From assembly GCA_949297775.1 (NCBI GenBank), contig CASFTM010000002.1:1-64000 (forward strand): 64,000 nt of DNA, given 5' to 3'. Positions 25,368 to 34,077 of the stretch are shown in pieces. The stretch's first letter is position 1. Each line of letters begins with the position of its first letter. A model generated the notes under the pieces. The model was not told the DNA's origin and made no database searches. It saw only the letters and a list, made by a program, of their open reading frames with translations. Source of the stretch: an uncultured bacterium. Its GTDB lineage: Bacteria; Elusimicrobiota; Elusimicrobia; Elusimicrobiales; Elusimicrobiaceae. A program made the translations under genes and the position numbers.

Positions 25368-27428
25368 ATGGAAAACTCTGAAGTAATCACACATATCGTC
25401 AAGAGAGACGGCACTACGCAACGTTTTGACTCCAAAAAAATAACAAAGGCCATCGCCAAAGCAGCTGAAGCGACAGGGGAATTTGATCTGGAAACCGCCA
25501 AAAAATTGACGATTCGCGCCATTAACATTATTCAACAGCTTTATTCGGATACCGTGCCGAATGTGGAAAACGTGCAGGATATTGTGGAAGACGTTTTGCT
25601 GACGTCCAACTACCACAAAACCGCAAAAGCTTATATTTTGTACCGCGACCAGCACGCCCGCATGCGCGAGATTTCTTCCAAATTTAACGTGGACCTGGTG
25701 GACCAGTACCTGCAAAAAATTGACTGGCAAGTAAACGAAAACAGCAATATGGGCTATTCGCTGCAAGGGCTGAACAACTATATCTCATCCGAAATCAGCA
25801 AAGTCTATTGGTTAAACAAAATTTACCCGGATAACGTGCGCCGTATGCACACGGAAGGGGATTTCCACCTGCACGACTTGGGCCTGCTGGGCGCTTATTG
25901 CGTAGGTTGGGATTTGCAGGACTTGCTGTTAAGCGGTTTTACGGGTGTAGTCGGCAAAGCCGAAAGCAAACCCGCCAAACACTTGCGCACGGCATTGGGG
26001 CAGGTAGTCAACTTTTTCTATACCCTGCAGGGTGAAAGCGCAGGCGCGCAGGCTTTTTCCAACTTTGATACGCTCTTGGCGCCGTTTATCTACTACGATA
26101 AACTTTCTTACGACGAAGTAAAACAGGCACTGCAGGAATTTTTGTTCAACGTCAACGTTCCCACCCGTGTAGGTTTCCAAACGCCGTTTACCAACCTGAC
26201 GCTGGACTTGACAGTTCCTTCTTACTATAAAGATCAGCCCGTCATCATCGGCGGCAAACTGCAGGACAAAACTTACGGCGAATTTCAGAACGAAATGGAT
26301 ATGCTCAACCGCGCCTTCTGCGAAGTAATGCTCGCGGGTGACGCCAAGGGCCGCGTGTTTACGTTCCCTATCCCGACGTACAACATCACCAAGGATTTTG
26401 ACTGGAACAACCCCAAACTTACCCCGCTGTGGGAAATGACGGCTAAATACGGTATTCCGTACTTTGCCAACTTCATCAACTCCGATATGAACCCGGAAGA
26501 CGCCCGCTCTATGTGCTGCCGCTTGCGCATTGACAACCGCGAACTGAGAAAACGCGGCGGCGGATTGTTTGGTTCCGCCCCGCTGACGGGCTCCATCGGC
26601 GTGGTAACCATTAACCTGCCGCGCTTGGGGTATTTGTCCAAAAACGAAGAAGAATTCTTCGCCAATTTAAAAGACCGGATGGAAGTAGCCAAAACCAGCT
26701 TGGAAATTAAACGCAAAGTAATTGAACGCTTTACCAAAGGCAATCTCTATCCGTATATGAGCTTTTATTTGCGTTCGGTGCGCCAGCGGTTCAACGAATT
26801 CTGGAAAAACCACTTTTCCACCATTGGGCTGGTAGGCCTCAACGAAGCCTCCGTCAACCTGATTGGGGAAGACATCGGCTCCGAAAAAGGCCGCGCGTTT
26901 GCGGAAAAAGTACTCACGTTTATGCGCGAAACCCTGGTCAAATTCCAAGAAGAAACTGGCAACAACTACAACCTGGAAGCCACACCGGCCGAGGGTACCT
27001 CGTACCGCTTAGCCAAGCTGGATAAAGAACGCTACCCGGAAATTAAATGCGCCAACGAAGAACTGTACAAACAAGGGCACCAGCCGTTCTATACGAACTC
27101 GTCGCAGCTGCCCGTCAACTATACCGACGACGTATTTGAAATGCTGGATCTGCAAAGCAGCATCCAGTCCAAATACACCGGCGGCACGGTACAGCACATC
27201 TTCACCGGCGAAAAAATCAAAGATTTGGAAGCGATGAAGAAATTCATCAAAACCGTGTGCGAAAAGTACACCTTGCCGTACTTCTCCATCACGCCTACGT
27301 TCAGCGTCTGCCCCAAATGCGGCTACATTGAAGGCGAACATTTTGAATGCCCCAAATGCAAAGCCGAACGGATGCAGGAGCTGGAACGCCAAGTAAAACT
27401 TTTGGAAGAACAGCTTTACAGCAAATAG
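25368..27428 (+). CDS. nrdD: Anaerobic ribonucleoside-triphosphate reductase, large part
   Basis: A 686-aa class III ribonucleotide reductase that reduces ribonucleoside triphosphates without oxygen. It has an N-terminal ATP-cone (1-95), catalytic barrel motifs (GDFHLHDLGLLGAYCVGWDL, ARSMCCRLRIDNREL) and a four-cysteine zinc ribbon (C648, C651, C661, C664). It ends about 22 residues after the ribbon and lacks the glycyl-radical loop (R-V-x-G-Y) that class III enzymes carry at this end. That loop is encoded by the next gene. The start at 25368 has AGGA upstream. Confidence 0.9.
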   Translation: MENSEVITHIVKRDGTTQRFDSKKITKAIAKAAEATGEFDLETAKKLTIRAINIIQQLYSDTVPNVENVQDIVEDVLLTSNYHKTAKAYILYRDQHARMREISSKFNVDLVDQYLQKIDWQVNENSNMGYSLQGLNNYISSEISKVYWLNKIYPDNVRRMHTEGDFHLHDLGLLGAYCVGWDLQDLLLSGFTGVVGKAESKPAKHLRTALGQVVNFFYTLQGESAGAQAFSNFDTLLAPFIYYDKLSYDEVKQALQEFLFNVNVPTRVGFQTPFTNLTLDLTVPSYYKDQPVIIGGKLQDKTYGEFQNEMDMLNRAFCEVMLAGDAKGRVFTFPIPTYNITKDFDWNNPKLTPLWEMTAKYGIPYFANFINSDMNPEDARSMCCRLRIDNRELRKRGGGLFGSAPLTGSIGVVTINLPRLGYLSKNEEEFFANLKDRMEVAKTSLEIKRKVIERFTKGNLYPYMSFYLRSVRQRFNEFWKNHFSTIGLVGLNEASVNLIGEDIGSEKGRAFAEKVLTFMRETLVKFQEETGNNYNLEATPAEGTSYRLAKLDKERYPEIKCANEELYKQGHQPFYTNSSQLPVNYTDDVFEMLDLQSSIQSKYTGGTVQHIFTGEKIKDLEAMKKFIKTVCEKYTLPYFSITPTFSVCPKCGYIEGEHFECPKCKAERMQELERQVKLLEEQLYSK

Positions 27429-27443
27429 TTCTTCGCAAATATC

Positions 27444-27480
27444 TTTTTGGGTTAGATTGCCCGGCAGCCTAACCCAAAAA
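27444..27480 (+). other. Hairpin between nrdD and the glycyl-radical gene
   Basis: The inverted repeat TTTTTGGGTTAG / CTAACCCAAAAA has 12-bp arms. There is no T tail after the stem on the plus strand, so it may be a processing or stability hairpin and not a strong terminator. Confidence 0.5.
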
Positions 27481-27485
27481 AGCGG

Positions 27486-27514
27486 TTGAAACGGATGTGG
27501 CAAAGTGCCATAAT
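27486..27514 (+). promoter_or_regulatory. Putative promoter of the glycyl-radical subunit
   Basis: TTGAAA and CATAAT with a 17-bp spacer, 68 bp before the small ORF. This would allow the radical subunit to be made separately from NrdD. Confidence 0.5.
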
Positions 27515-27581
27515 AAAGTAACGGGTTTTCACGGGCCCGGAACCGTTTTAACGGCCCGACATACAGCTAGGAGACATTACC

Positions 27582-27782
27582 ATGACTGCACAGGAAAGAC
27601 AAGTAGTAGAAAACAAAATTGCGGAACTGAAAAAAGAAATGAACGAAGTCCACGGTTCTAAATGCGAAGTATACTCCCGGGTGGTGGGATATCTGCGCCC
27701 CGTCCAGAACTGGAACAAAGGCAAAAAAGAAGAATTTGCCATGAGAAAAACCATGCATCTGGGATGCGGCTGCGATAAATAA
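27582..27782 (+). CDS. Stand-alone glycyl-radical segment of NrdD
   Basis: A 66-aa protein whose core, SKCEVYSRVVGYLRPVQNWN followed by KGKKEEFAMRKTM, matches the C-terminal glycyl-radical region of full-length class III reductases. Gly36 in R-V-V-G-Y is the expected radical residue. Residues 1-24 are helical (ENKIAELKKEMNEV) and could pair with the helical end of the truncated NrdD. It ends in CGC. TAGGAG precedes the ATG, and nrdG follows in 29 bp. I infer that NrdD, this subunit and NrdG form one enzyme; the alternative is a spare radical domain as with GrcA/YfiD for pyruvate formate-lyase. Confidence 0.8.
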   Translation: MTAQERQVVENKIAELKKEMNEVHGSKCEVYSRVVGYLRPVQNWNKGKKEEFAMRKTMHLGCGCDK

Positions 27783-27811
27783 ATTTCTCTTTCTCTGCAA
27801 CGGGTTCTCGT

Positions 27812-28435
27812 ATGAAGATAGGCGGACTGATTAAATTTACACTGATTGACTTCCCGGGCCGGCCGGCGGCTGTGATTTTTACACAGGGTTGCAACTTTCG
27901 CTGCCGCTACTGCCACAACCCGGAATTAGTGTACCCGCATATGTTCGCGGAACCCGTTGCTGAAGAGGAAATTGACGCTTTTCTAAAACGCCGCCAAGGC
28001 ACGCTGGAAGGAGTTGTAGTATCCGGCGGAGAACCCACCTTGCACGATGATTTGCCCCAATTTTTAGCAAAACTAAAATCTATGGGCTACGCCGTAAAGC
28101 TGGACACAAACGGCACACGCCCGGAAATGCTAAAGGAATTAATCCAAAACAAATTAGTGGATTTTATCGCGATGGATTTAAAAGCCCCGCTGGAAAAGTA
28201 TGTACAGATTACGGGCGTAGATTTTAATCCGGCTGTTTTACGCGAGTCCATGGACCTTATCCGCCAGGCGGGCATTGGCTACGAATTCCGCACCACCTAT
28301 GACAAAGAGGTTTTGACCGATGCCGATATTGCCGCATTATCCCAATTGGCCGGCGGTAAAAACTACCGCGTACAGGAATGCCTGCCGGTAGCCAAAGAGA
28401 AAGCGGCCCTCAAAGTCTTGCATAAAGAATTGTAA
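27812..28435 (+). CDS. nrdG: Anaerobic ribonucleotide reductase activase
   Basis: A 207-aa radical-SAM protein that generates the glycyl radical. The [4Fe-4S] motif CNFRCRYC is at residues 27-34, preceded by KFTLIDFPGRPAAVIFTQG and followed by the GGEPTLHDDL SAM-binding loop. This is the NrdG/pflA-like short type. Located directly after the radical subunit, which should be its substrate. Confidence 0.9.
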   Translation: MKIGGLIKFTLIDFPGRPAAVIFTQGCNFRCRYCHNPELVYPHMFAEPVAEEEIDAFLKRRQGTLEGVVVSGGEPTLHDDLPQFLAKLKSMGYAVKLDTNGTRPEMLKELIQNKLVDFIAMDLKAPLEKYVQITGVDFNPAVLRESMDLIRQAGIGYEFRTTYDKEVLTDADIAALSQLAGGKNYRVQECLPVAKEKAALKVLHKEL

Positions 28436-28457
28436 CTTTCCCCTTTTTCCCAGACTC

Positions 28458-28482
28458 CCGGCGTATTTACGCCGGTTTTTTA
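28458..28482 (+). terminator. Intrinsic terminator of the nrd operon
   Basis: CCGGCGT / ACGCCGG stem with loop ATTT and a six-T tail after nrdG. Confidence 0.85.
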
Positions 28483-28586
28483 TGCCTTTTTGAATGAGGC
28501 AGCGCGGCGGATGAACCCGCTGCCAGCAAAACTCCGGCGTAGGCGCCCCAACCGCTGCCTGCGGATAACGTACATTTGCCATAGCC

Positions 28587-28625
28587 GCAAAAACCGCCCA
28601 GAGCGAAAGCTCCGGGCGGTTTGGT
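28587..28625 (-). terminator. Intrinsic terminator
   Basis: CCGCCC-AGC / GCT-GGGCGG hairpin with GAAA loop and a minus-strand T tail, following the next minus gene. Confidence 0.75.
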
Positions 28626-28637
28626 TCACACACAAAT

Positions 28638-29396
28638 TTATTTGGACAGCTGGACCAATTTATTGCCAAAGGCTTCCAGGTCGTCCTGGATGGTCCACAT
28701 TTCGCAAGCGTGGTCCGTAATAAATTGGGAAGTCACTACCCATTTACCCCAACCCGCCTGAATAGGTTTTTGGATTTCTTTTGCCAATACGGGGGCCAAA
28801 TCCGGCTGTTCCTGCACCGTTCTGTTAAAGATATCCATCACCGGCATCAAGCCTTGCAGCACCCAGGATACATTCATTTCCCGGCTGTCTTCCACATATT
28901 CCCGGAAGGACGTTACCGCCCCTACAAAATCGGCAGGAAGAGGTTTGGCTTTGCGTAAATCCTCCGCCAGCGCGCGTCCGAAAGCATCAAATTTTTCCTG
29001 TTCGCTGGGCGCCAAATTACAAGTTTCCATATTAATATAAGAAACCAATCGGATGGCTCTTTTATGCCCGTTCAAATACACCAACTCATTAATCCGCGGC
29101 GCAAAAGCGACAGCCGCGTCGGGCGAGGCTTTCCGCAATGCCATATAAGCCTGGCGCAAAGCATCCATAGACTGGAACATAAAAGAATAGTTGTGATAGG
29201 CAAACTTGTTGGCCTGTTTGCAAAAGATTTTCCACGCGTTCCACGCGTTCTTTTCCAACAGTCTTTCTTCTGCGTATTTGGTATCAAGCCCTTGTTTTGC
29301 CGCCCGCTCAATAGCAGCAGAGTCCACTTGGCACTGGGCGAAAGAAACCGTAGATAAGCCCGCCAAAACCGTCAGCAGTAGCAGTAGTTTTTTCAT
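28638..29396 (-). CDS. Exported protein of unknown function
   Basis: A 252-aa protein with a typical signal peptide (MKKLLLLLTVLAGLSTVSFA, then Gln-Cys). The mature part is helical with scattered cysteines and no recognised domain. Start at 29396 with AAGGAG. It is transcribed alone and ends in a terminator. Probably a periplasmic protein particular to this lineage. Confidence 0.6.
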   Translation of the reverse strand: MKKLLLLLTVLAGLSTVSFAQCQVDSAAIERAAKQGLDTKYAEERLLEKNAWNAWKIFCKQANKFAYHNYSFMFQSMDALRQAYMALRKASPDAAVAFAPRINELVYLNGHKRAIRLVSYINMETCNLAPSEQEKFDAFGRALAEDLRKAKPLPADFVGAVTSFREYVEDSREMNVSWVLQGLMPVMDIFNRTVQEQPDLAPVLAKEIQKPIQAGWGKWVVTSQFITDHACEMWTIQDDLEAFGNKLVQLSK

Positions 29397-29456
29397 AACA
29401 AGCTCCTTGGGTATAAGTATTACTTTTATTGTATTTTTTCCCTTTTTAGGCAACAA

Positions 29457-29494
29457 GAGCCATAAGACCTATTTGGGGTTAGGTCTTATGGCTC
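29457..29494. terminator. Terminator-like 15-bp inverted repeat
   Basis: GAGCCATAAGACCTA / TAGGTCTTATGGCTC with an 8-base loop, between the 3' end of the aminopeptidase gene and the start of the exported-protein gene. No strong T tail on either side. Confidence 0.55.
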
Positions 29495-29509
29495 ATATTT
29501 ATACTTTTG

Positions 29510-30715
29510 TTAATACAGAAACTGCCCTTTTTCGTAGATAATTTGGGAGGATCCGTCTTTTAACTGCGCCGTGACGGTTTTATTCTCGGTATTAATTAAA
29601 TCCCAGTGCAGGGAAGAATCGTTAAAGCCAAGTTTTTCTTTCAGTTTTTTATCCAACTTACTTTGCGGCCCGGCAAACGTATCGGCATAGCTGGCGCCCA
29701 CCGCCACGTGGCAGTTGCCATATTTTCCGCCAAAGTTTTCGTCGTACAAAATATCCGCCATAAATTTGGTGATTTTGGAAAACCGTCGGTCCGTAAGCGA
29801 AAATTCTCCTATTTGCGCCGCGCCTTTATCCATTGCCAGCATTTTGCGTACAAACTCTTGCCCTTGCTGGGCGGTAGCTTTAACAACCCGGCCGTTTTTA
29901 AACTCCAGCCGCACGCCTTTTACATAATTGCCGCTGCGGTAAGAAGACAAATCGGCAAAGTATACGCCGCGCGTACCGCGCCAATCGGGCGAAGTAAAAA
30001 TTTCAAACGACGGGACATTGCAGCCGCCGCCCGCAATAAATTTGCGTTTTTCGCCGAGCAGCACCTCCAAATCCATATGTTCCGATTCTACCCGCAGCGT
30101 TTTAACGGGCAGAGAGGAAAGCCACTTCCCGATTTCGGTAATTTGTTGGGTAACTTCCTGCCATTTTTTGACGGGGTCTTTCTCGTTTAAAAAGCACGCC
30201 CGCGCCACTTGGTTGGCGTATTCTTTGCCGGATAGACCCGCCCGTTTGGCAAGTTCTTCGGTGGGGTAATTGCACAACGTCCAGGAGAACAATCCTTTCT
30301 GTTCGCGTACGTCCAAAATCTCACGCAAAGGTTTGCGGGCCACCGCGCTTTTGGCGATGCGGGACGGGTCGGCATTTTTTAAATGGGTTAAATCTTCCGG
30401 CGCGCGCAGGGAAATAAGCCCATTGACGGCGTTTTGAAATTCTTTTTCCCCTGCGGCCACAAAAGCCAGTTGTTTATCGTCTGCGTGCAGATAAAATTCC
30501 TTGGCAAACTCTTCCGGCGCGTTCACGCGCAGCACCACATTATAGCGCCGGGCCAACAGCTTGGCGTACAAAGCGCGGGCCAGCGGCAGAGCGGATAAAT
30601 CACTGCGAAGCAGCACCGCATCATAAGGTTTACATTTTCCGTTGCGGCGGGCGGTTTCCAGGGCCCAAATCATCACGTCGGCGTATTTTTCATTTTGCAT
30701 TTTCGTAAAAAACAT
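29510..30715 (-). CDS. M29-family aminopeptidase
   Basis: A 401-aa leucyl aminopeptidase of clan MQ (AmpS/PepS type). Metal-site motifs: NVPSFEIFTSP (Glu), IGEFSLTD (Glu), DENFGGKYGNCHVAVG (His) and SSLHWDLI with the H-x-D pair. The usual G-E of the first motif is F-E here. No signal peptide, so it is cytosolic. AAAGGGGG precedes the ATG. Confidence 0.85.
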   Translation of the reverse strand: MFFTKMQNEKYADVMIWALETARRNGKCKPYDAVLLRSDLSALPLARALYAKLLARRYNVVLRVNAPEEFAKEFYLHADDKQLAFVAAGEKEFQNAVNGLISLRAPEDLTHLKNADPSRIAKSAVARKPLREILDVREQKGLFSWTLCNYPTEELAKRAGLSGKEYANQVARACFLNEKDPVKKWQEVTQQITEIGKWLSSLPVKTLRVESEHMDLEVLLGEKRKFIAGGGCNVPSFEIFTSPDWRGTRGVYFADLSSYRSGNYVKGVRLEFKNGRVVKATAQQGQEFVRKMLAMDKGAAQIGEFSLTDRRFSKITKFMADILYDENFGGKYGNCHVAVGASYADTFAGPQSKLDKKLKEKLGFNDSSLHWDLINTENKTVTAQLKDGSSQIIYEKGQFLY

Positions 30716-30777
30716 TTTGGTTCCCCCTTTGGTTCATTAATGTTATAATACAAAATAAAGAATACCGAGAGAAAAAA

Positions 30778-31536
30778 ATGAAAAAATTATTTTTGCTGAC
30801 GCTTTTTTTCTGCTTGTTTTCCCCGCTGTGGGCGGATGTATCCCCCAAGCCGGAAATGGAATTTTCTTTTATTTATAACACCGCCGAAAAAACTCCGATA
30901 GACGCTCTGCACAGCGAGCAAATCCAATGCCGCGACAACCAATGCATAGAAAGCAAGCCCTTGGGCGTATACGGCCTGCAGAAATTATATTGCCAGCCGG
31001 ACGGATGCTTTTCCATCGCTTACAGTTACGACAATTACCAAAAATTAATCATTGCGTTTTCCGACGGAACCACCCGGGAAAGTAATGTTTTTGCCGCGCC
31101 GGACAGTCTGCGCGCGCGTTTTAACGTGTATGTCAATGAAGACGATTTAACCGTAAAACCGTCCGCCCAAAAAGCAGACAGCCGCGCCTGGGCCCGGCGG
31201 GATGCGTGGGTGTCGCTTGGGTTGATTTTGATAATAGAATTGCTGGCAGCGGCGGCTTATCTTTCGTACCGGAAAAAAAGCTTTACCATTCTCTACAGCG
31301 TGGGGCTTTCCAATTTGCTTACCACTGCTGTTTCGTGGCTGGTGCTGTCTATGTACGTTAAGGAAACGGCCTTTTTGTGGATTTTCTGCTTAGCGGCGGA
31401 AACGCTGATTATCCGGTTGATGAACCTGCGGAAAATTTCGCTCTACGATTCTTTTATGCTCAGCTTAACCACCAACGTTACCAGTTATTCGTTGGGGATG
31501 ATTATTTCCTTTCTGCTGGCGCCGCTGATTTTTTAA
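30778..31536 (+). CDS. Exported/membrane protein of unknown function
   Basis: A 252-aa protein with a signal peptide (to about residue 19), an extracytoplasmic domain with four closely spaced cysteines (Cys51, Cys56, Cys72, Cys77, pattern CRDNQC and CQPDGC) and four TM helices from residue 140. The N-terminal domain could be disulfide-stabilised. I do not recognise the family. A TATAAT at 30744-30749 lies upstream of GAGAG. Confidence 0.6.
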   Translation: MKKLFLLTLFFCLFSPLWADVSPKPEMEFSFIYNTAEKTPIDALHSEQIQCRDNQCIESKPLGVYGLQKLYCQPDGCFSIAYSYDNYQKLIIAFSDGTTRESNVFAAPDSLRARFNVYVNEDDLTVKPSAQKADSRAWARRDAWVSLGLILIIELLAAAAYLSYRKKSFTILYSVGLSNLLTTAVSWLVLSMYVKETAFLWIFCLAAETLIIRLMNLRKISLYDSFMLSLTTNVTSYSLGMIISFLLAPLIF

Positions 31537-31550
31537 AAGTATGCCACACA

Positions 31551-31580
31551 AAACCGGGGTTTTTAAAACCCCGGTTTTTT
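31551..31580. terminator. Bidirectional terminator
   Basis: AAACCGGGGTTTT / AAAACCCCGGTTT stem between convergent genes, T tails on both strands. Confidence 0.85.
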
Positions 31581-32332
31581 TAATTCTCTTCGCCAGAAAA
31601 TTGATAACTGGGATAGCGGGTAATGGAATACACTTGCTCGTCAAAATACCGGCAGGCGCTGAAACGCGCGTTTTCTTTTTCCGAAAGCGGACGCAAGTCC
31701 TTATCTTCCAGGTATTTTAAAAACAGGCGGCGCACCTCTTTTTTCCGTTCAATGTTGCGCGGCAGATTTTCCACCAAATCGCCCGAAGGCAGGCGGTATT
31801 TTTCCGGCAGCAACAGGCCGTCCTCCCACCCCGGTTTATACCATTGGTCTTTGTCGTGCTGTGCACGGTAGGCCCACATCCGCGCTTCCAGCTCGGCACA
31901 TTCCTGCTGCGTGAGCGAAGAGAGAAGTTTTTTGTCCTGCATGTGCGGGTTGAACACAGCGGTTACTTGCCGCTGGGCTTCCAACAGTTGCCGGTGCTCC
32001 TCCGGCGTCAACGGCGCGGCGTGCCCCGTTTGTACGGCTTCTTCAATCAGTCGGTATTGGCGTTCGCCGTCCCCTACCCAGCCTTGCGAAAAATCTTTCA
32101 GCTCTTCCAGCGTTATGTCCTTTTGGTTCAGCACGCGGTTTGCCCAATAGCGCGCCTGCAACTCTTCCACTCCCCGCAGCACCGCACGGACCTTTTGCTG
32201 ATTTTGTTCCGCCAGGCTTGGTCCCAACGGTTTAAGCGGGGGCAATTTCTTTTTGACGAGGGTTTCCGCACACAATACCCCGCCGCACAACCCCACCATC
32301 AATAATCCTGCCATCATTTTATGCATTTTCAT
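31580..32332 (-). CDS. Exported protein of ECF module 1
   Basis: A 250-aa protein with a signal peptide ending near LCGGVLCAE (residue 22). The mature part is helical, rich in Gln, Glu and Arg, with no known motif. The start at 32332 has AGGAGG. Its start overlaps the anti-sigma gene end by 4 bp, so it belongs to the ECF operon and may be the periplasmic partner or effector. Confidence 0.6.
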   Translation of the reverse strand: MKMHKMMAGLLMVGLCGGVLCAETLVKKKLPPLKPLGPSLAEQNQQKVRAVLRGVEELQARYWANRVLNQKDITLEELKDFSQGWVGDGERQYRLIEEAVQTGHAAPLTPEEHRQLLEAQRQVTAVFNPHMQDKKLLSSLTQQECAELEARMWAYRAQHDKDQWYKPGWEDGLLLPEKYRLPSGDLVENLPRNIERKKEVRRLFLKYLEDKDLRPLSEKENARFSACRYFDEQVYSITRYPSYQFSGEEN

Positions 32333-32640
32333 ATATCCCTCCTGGGTGCCGGAACCAATAGTTCTCCGTCGGGAGACAGGTACATTGAAAAATCCGCCTG
32401 CTCCGCCAGCCATTGCGGTGCGGGCAATACTGGGATTTCTTCCGGGCGGTGTGTTGCTTTCCACGCAGGCACGGCACACAGGGCCAACACCGCCGCCGCG
32501 CACGCGGCCCATACCGCCCGCCGCCACCGCCGTACCGGGCGTACCCGCAACCGGCGGTAGGTGGCTTGCTGTAAAGAGCCGTTTGGGTCTAAGTCTATTT
32601 GCTTATACAAGGTTTCCAATTCGTTATCAGACAGTTTCAT
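32329..32640 (-). CDS. Membrane-bound anti-sigma-like protein
   Basis: A 103-aa protein: a cytoplasmic N-terminal part (1-40, LSDNELETLYKQIDLDPNGS), one TM helix (41-59) and a short outer tail. This layout, and a start overlapping the ECF sigma gene by 4 bp, indicates an anti-sigma factor. No zinc-binding (ZAS) motif is present. The parallel gene at 45.4 kb has a longer outer domain. Confidence 0.65.
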   Translation of the reverse strand: MKLSDNELETLYKQIDLDPNGSLQQATYRRLRVRPVRRWRRAVWAACAAAVLALCAVPAWKATHRPEEIPVLPAPQWLAEQADFSMYLSPDGELLVPAPRRDI

Positions 32641-33131
32641 AAGCCCCCCAACAGCGTACGCAGTTTATGCACGGCGCGGCTGATAATTGTGCCTACGTTG
32701 GACTCGCTGTACCCCGTCAGGCGCGCGATTTGGCGGTTATTCAATCCGCCGTAAAACTTAAGGGATACCAAATCCCGCTCCCGGCTGTCCAGCCGCTGCA
32801 AAGCGCCTAACAGACGTCGGTTTAATTCCTGCCGTTCCAGTTGCTCCGGTGGTATATCCTCTTTGGATGAAAAAATTTCTTCCTGTGGGGTAAGCGATAA
32901 AAACCGCTTAATTCCCCAAAAGCCAAAGTATTTGTTTACTTCGTTACGCGCAATGCCGAATATCCACTGGTCCGCAAGGCCCTTTTCCGGCCGGTATTGG
33001 TGCCGGTGCTCAAACGCTTTCTGCCACACGCGGGAAGCAATATCCGCCGCGGCTGCCGCATTTTGCACGCGGCTTTGCACATACGCCAATACCGGTTTAA
33101 ACAAACGGTTATATATTTCTTCAAAATTCAT
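32637..33131 (-). CDS. ECF-type RNA polymerase sigma factor, module 1
   Basis: A 164-aa group-4 sigma factor with region 2 (NRLFKPVLAYVQSRV, then WIFGIARNEVNKYF) and region 4 (LDSRERDLVSLKFYGGLNNR, then QIARLTGYSESNVG). It is a paralogue of the sigma at 44.9 kb, with which it shares SLKFY-GLNNRQIA-LT. The operon order is sigma, anti-sigma, exported protein. A shared upstream motif TGTGATACTTTT (33193-33182) suggests autoregulation. The chosen start is M18 of the longest frame. Confidence 0.85.
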   Translation of the reverse strand: MNFEEIYNRLFKPVLAYVQSRVQNAAAAADIASRVWQKAFEHRHQYRPEKGLADQWIFGIARNEVNKYFGFWGIKRFLSLTPQEEIFSSKEDIPPEQLERQELNRRLLGALQRLDSRERDLVSLKFYGGLNNRQIARLTGYSESNVGTIISRAVHKLRTLLGGL

Positions 33132-33181
33132 AACACGCTCTGCCTGTAAGGTTGCCTGCACCTTTATTATCCGGTAAAGCA

Positions 33182-33193
33182 AAAAGTATCACA
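33182..33193 (-). promoter_or_regulatory. Putative ECF promoter element, module 1
   Basis: TGTGATACTTTT on the minus strand, followed after 10 bases by GATAATA. The identical 12-mer and a similar -10 (CATAGTA at the same distance) precede the second ECF gene. Confidence 0.5.
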
Positions 33194-33195
33194 AA

Positions 33196-33969
33196 TTAAA
33201 ATAATAGGAGAGAAACCGCCATCACCATCATTCCGCCCACTACGCCCCAAATCACTTTATGACCGTCGCCGTATTCGTGCGCGGTGGGCAGAAGTTCGTC
33301 CAGTGCAATGTAGACCATAATGCCGGCAATCAGCGCAAACAGTACGCCAAACGCCGCTTCGTGCAAGAAAGCTTTCAGCAGGAAAAACCCCAACACCGCC
33401 CCCACCGGTTCCGCCAGGCCGGAGCCCGCGCTGTACCAAAATGCCTGTGCACGTTTACCGGTGGCGTGATAAATAGGCAAGGCAACGGCTACGCCTTCGG
33501 GAATATTGTGGATAGCCACCGCTACCGCAATAGAAACCCCCAACGCCGGTTCCTGCATAGCGGCCATAAACGTAGCTAACCCTTCGGGGAAATTATGTAT
33601 GGCAAGCGCCAGCGCGGTAAACAAACCCAAATGCTTTAACTTGGCGGATTTATCCAAGGTATGCGCTTCCACGTGGTGGGAAGGCAAGAGCGTATCAATC
33701 AGCCACGCCGCCACTATCCCTGCAAAAAATAATCCCACCGCGGCCCATGCGCCGGGCTTTTGCCCATACAAAAGGCCCAAAGACTGCGTGGCCTGCGGCA
33801 GTATTTCCATAAACGATACGTAAATCATTACCCCCGCCGAAAACCCCAGCCCCAGGGACAAGGCGGATAAATTTTCCTTTTTAATAACAAACGCCAGCGC
33901 GCCGCCCACGGCGGTCGCCGCGCCCGCCAAAAAGCTAAGCGTAAATGCGGTAAAAACAGAGTTTTCCAT
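33196..33969 (-). CDS. zupT: ZIP-family divalent metal transporter
   Basis: A 257-aa protein with eight TM helices. The ZIP metal-site motifs HNFPEGLATF (TM4) and HNIPEGVAVALPIY (TM5) are present. ZupT-type proteins import zinc and other divalent metals. The loop after TM3 contains SHHVEAHT, a likely metal-binding stretch. Confidence 0.9.
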   Translation of the reverse strand: MENSVFTAFTLSFLAGAATAVGGALAFVIKKENLSALSLGLGFSAGVMIYVSFMEILPQATQSLGLLYGQKPGAWAAVGLFFAGIVAAWLIDTLLPSHHVEAHTLDKSAKLKHLGLFTALALAIHNFPEGLATFMAAMQEPALGVSIAVAVAIHNIPEGVAVALPIYHATGKRAQAFWYSAGSGLAEPVGAVLGFFLLKAFLHEAAFGVLFALIAGIMVYIALDELLPTAHEYGDGHKVIWGVVGGMMVMAVSLLLF

Positions 33970-34020
33970 AGCTATACTATACCAAAAACCCCGCCTGGCG
34001 GACAGCTATGGTTTTGCATT

Positions 34021-34050
34021 AAAAAGGCCTTCCAAACAACAAGGAAGGCC
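34021..34050 (-). terminator. Intrinsic terminator of the pilin gene
   Basis: GGCCTTCC / GGAAGGCC stem with a T run on the minus strand. Confidence 0.75.
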
Positions 34051-34077
34051 CAAAACAAAAAAGTTGCGCTACTGTCT

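Noticed and set aside
27444-27480. Strong terminator between nrdD and the radical subunit
   Set aside because: The stem has no T tail after it on the plus strand; listed as a hairpin only.
27422-27600. Sequencing frameshift as the cause of the nrdD split
   Set aside because: 153 bp of non-coding sequence with a promoter, a ribosome site and a fresh ATG lie between the ORFs, which a single indel cannot produce.
28337-28669. 110-codon minus ORF after nrdG
   Set aside because: It covers the nrdG 3' end, two terminators and the end of the next gene; no ribosome site and no family resemblance.
32332-32527. 65-residue N-terminal extension of the exported protein at 31.6 kb
   Set aside because: It overlaps the anti-sigma gene in another frame and a signal peptide with AGGAGG begins at 32332.
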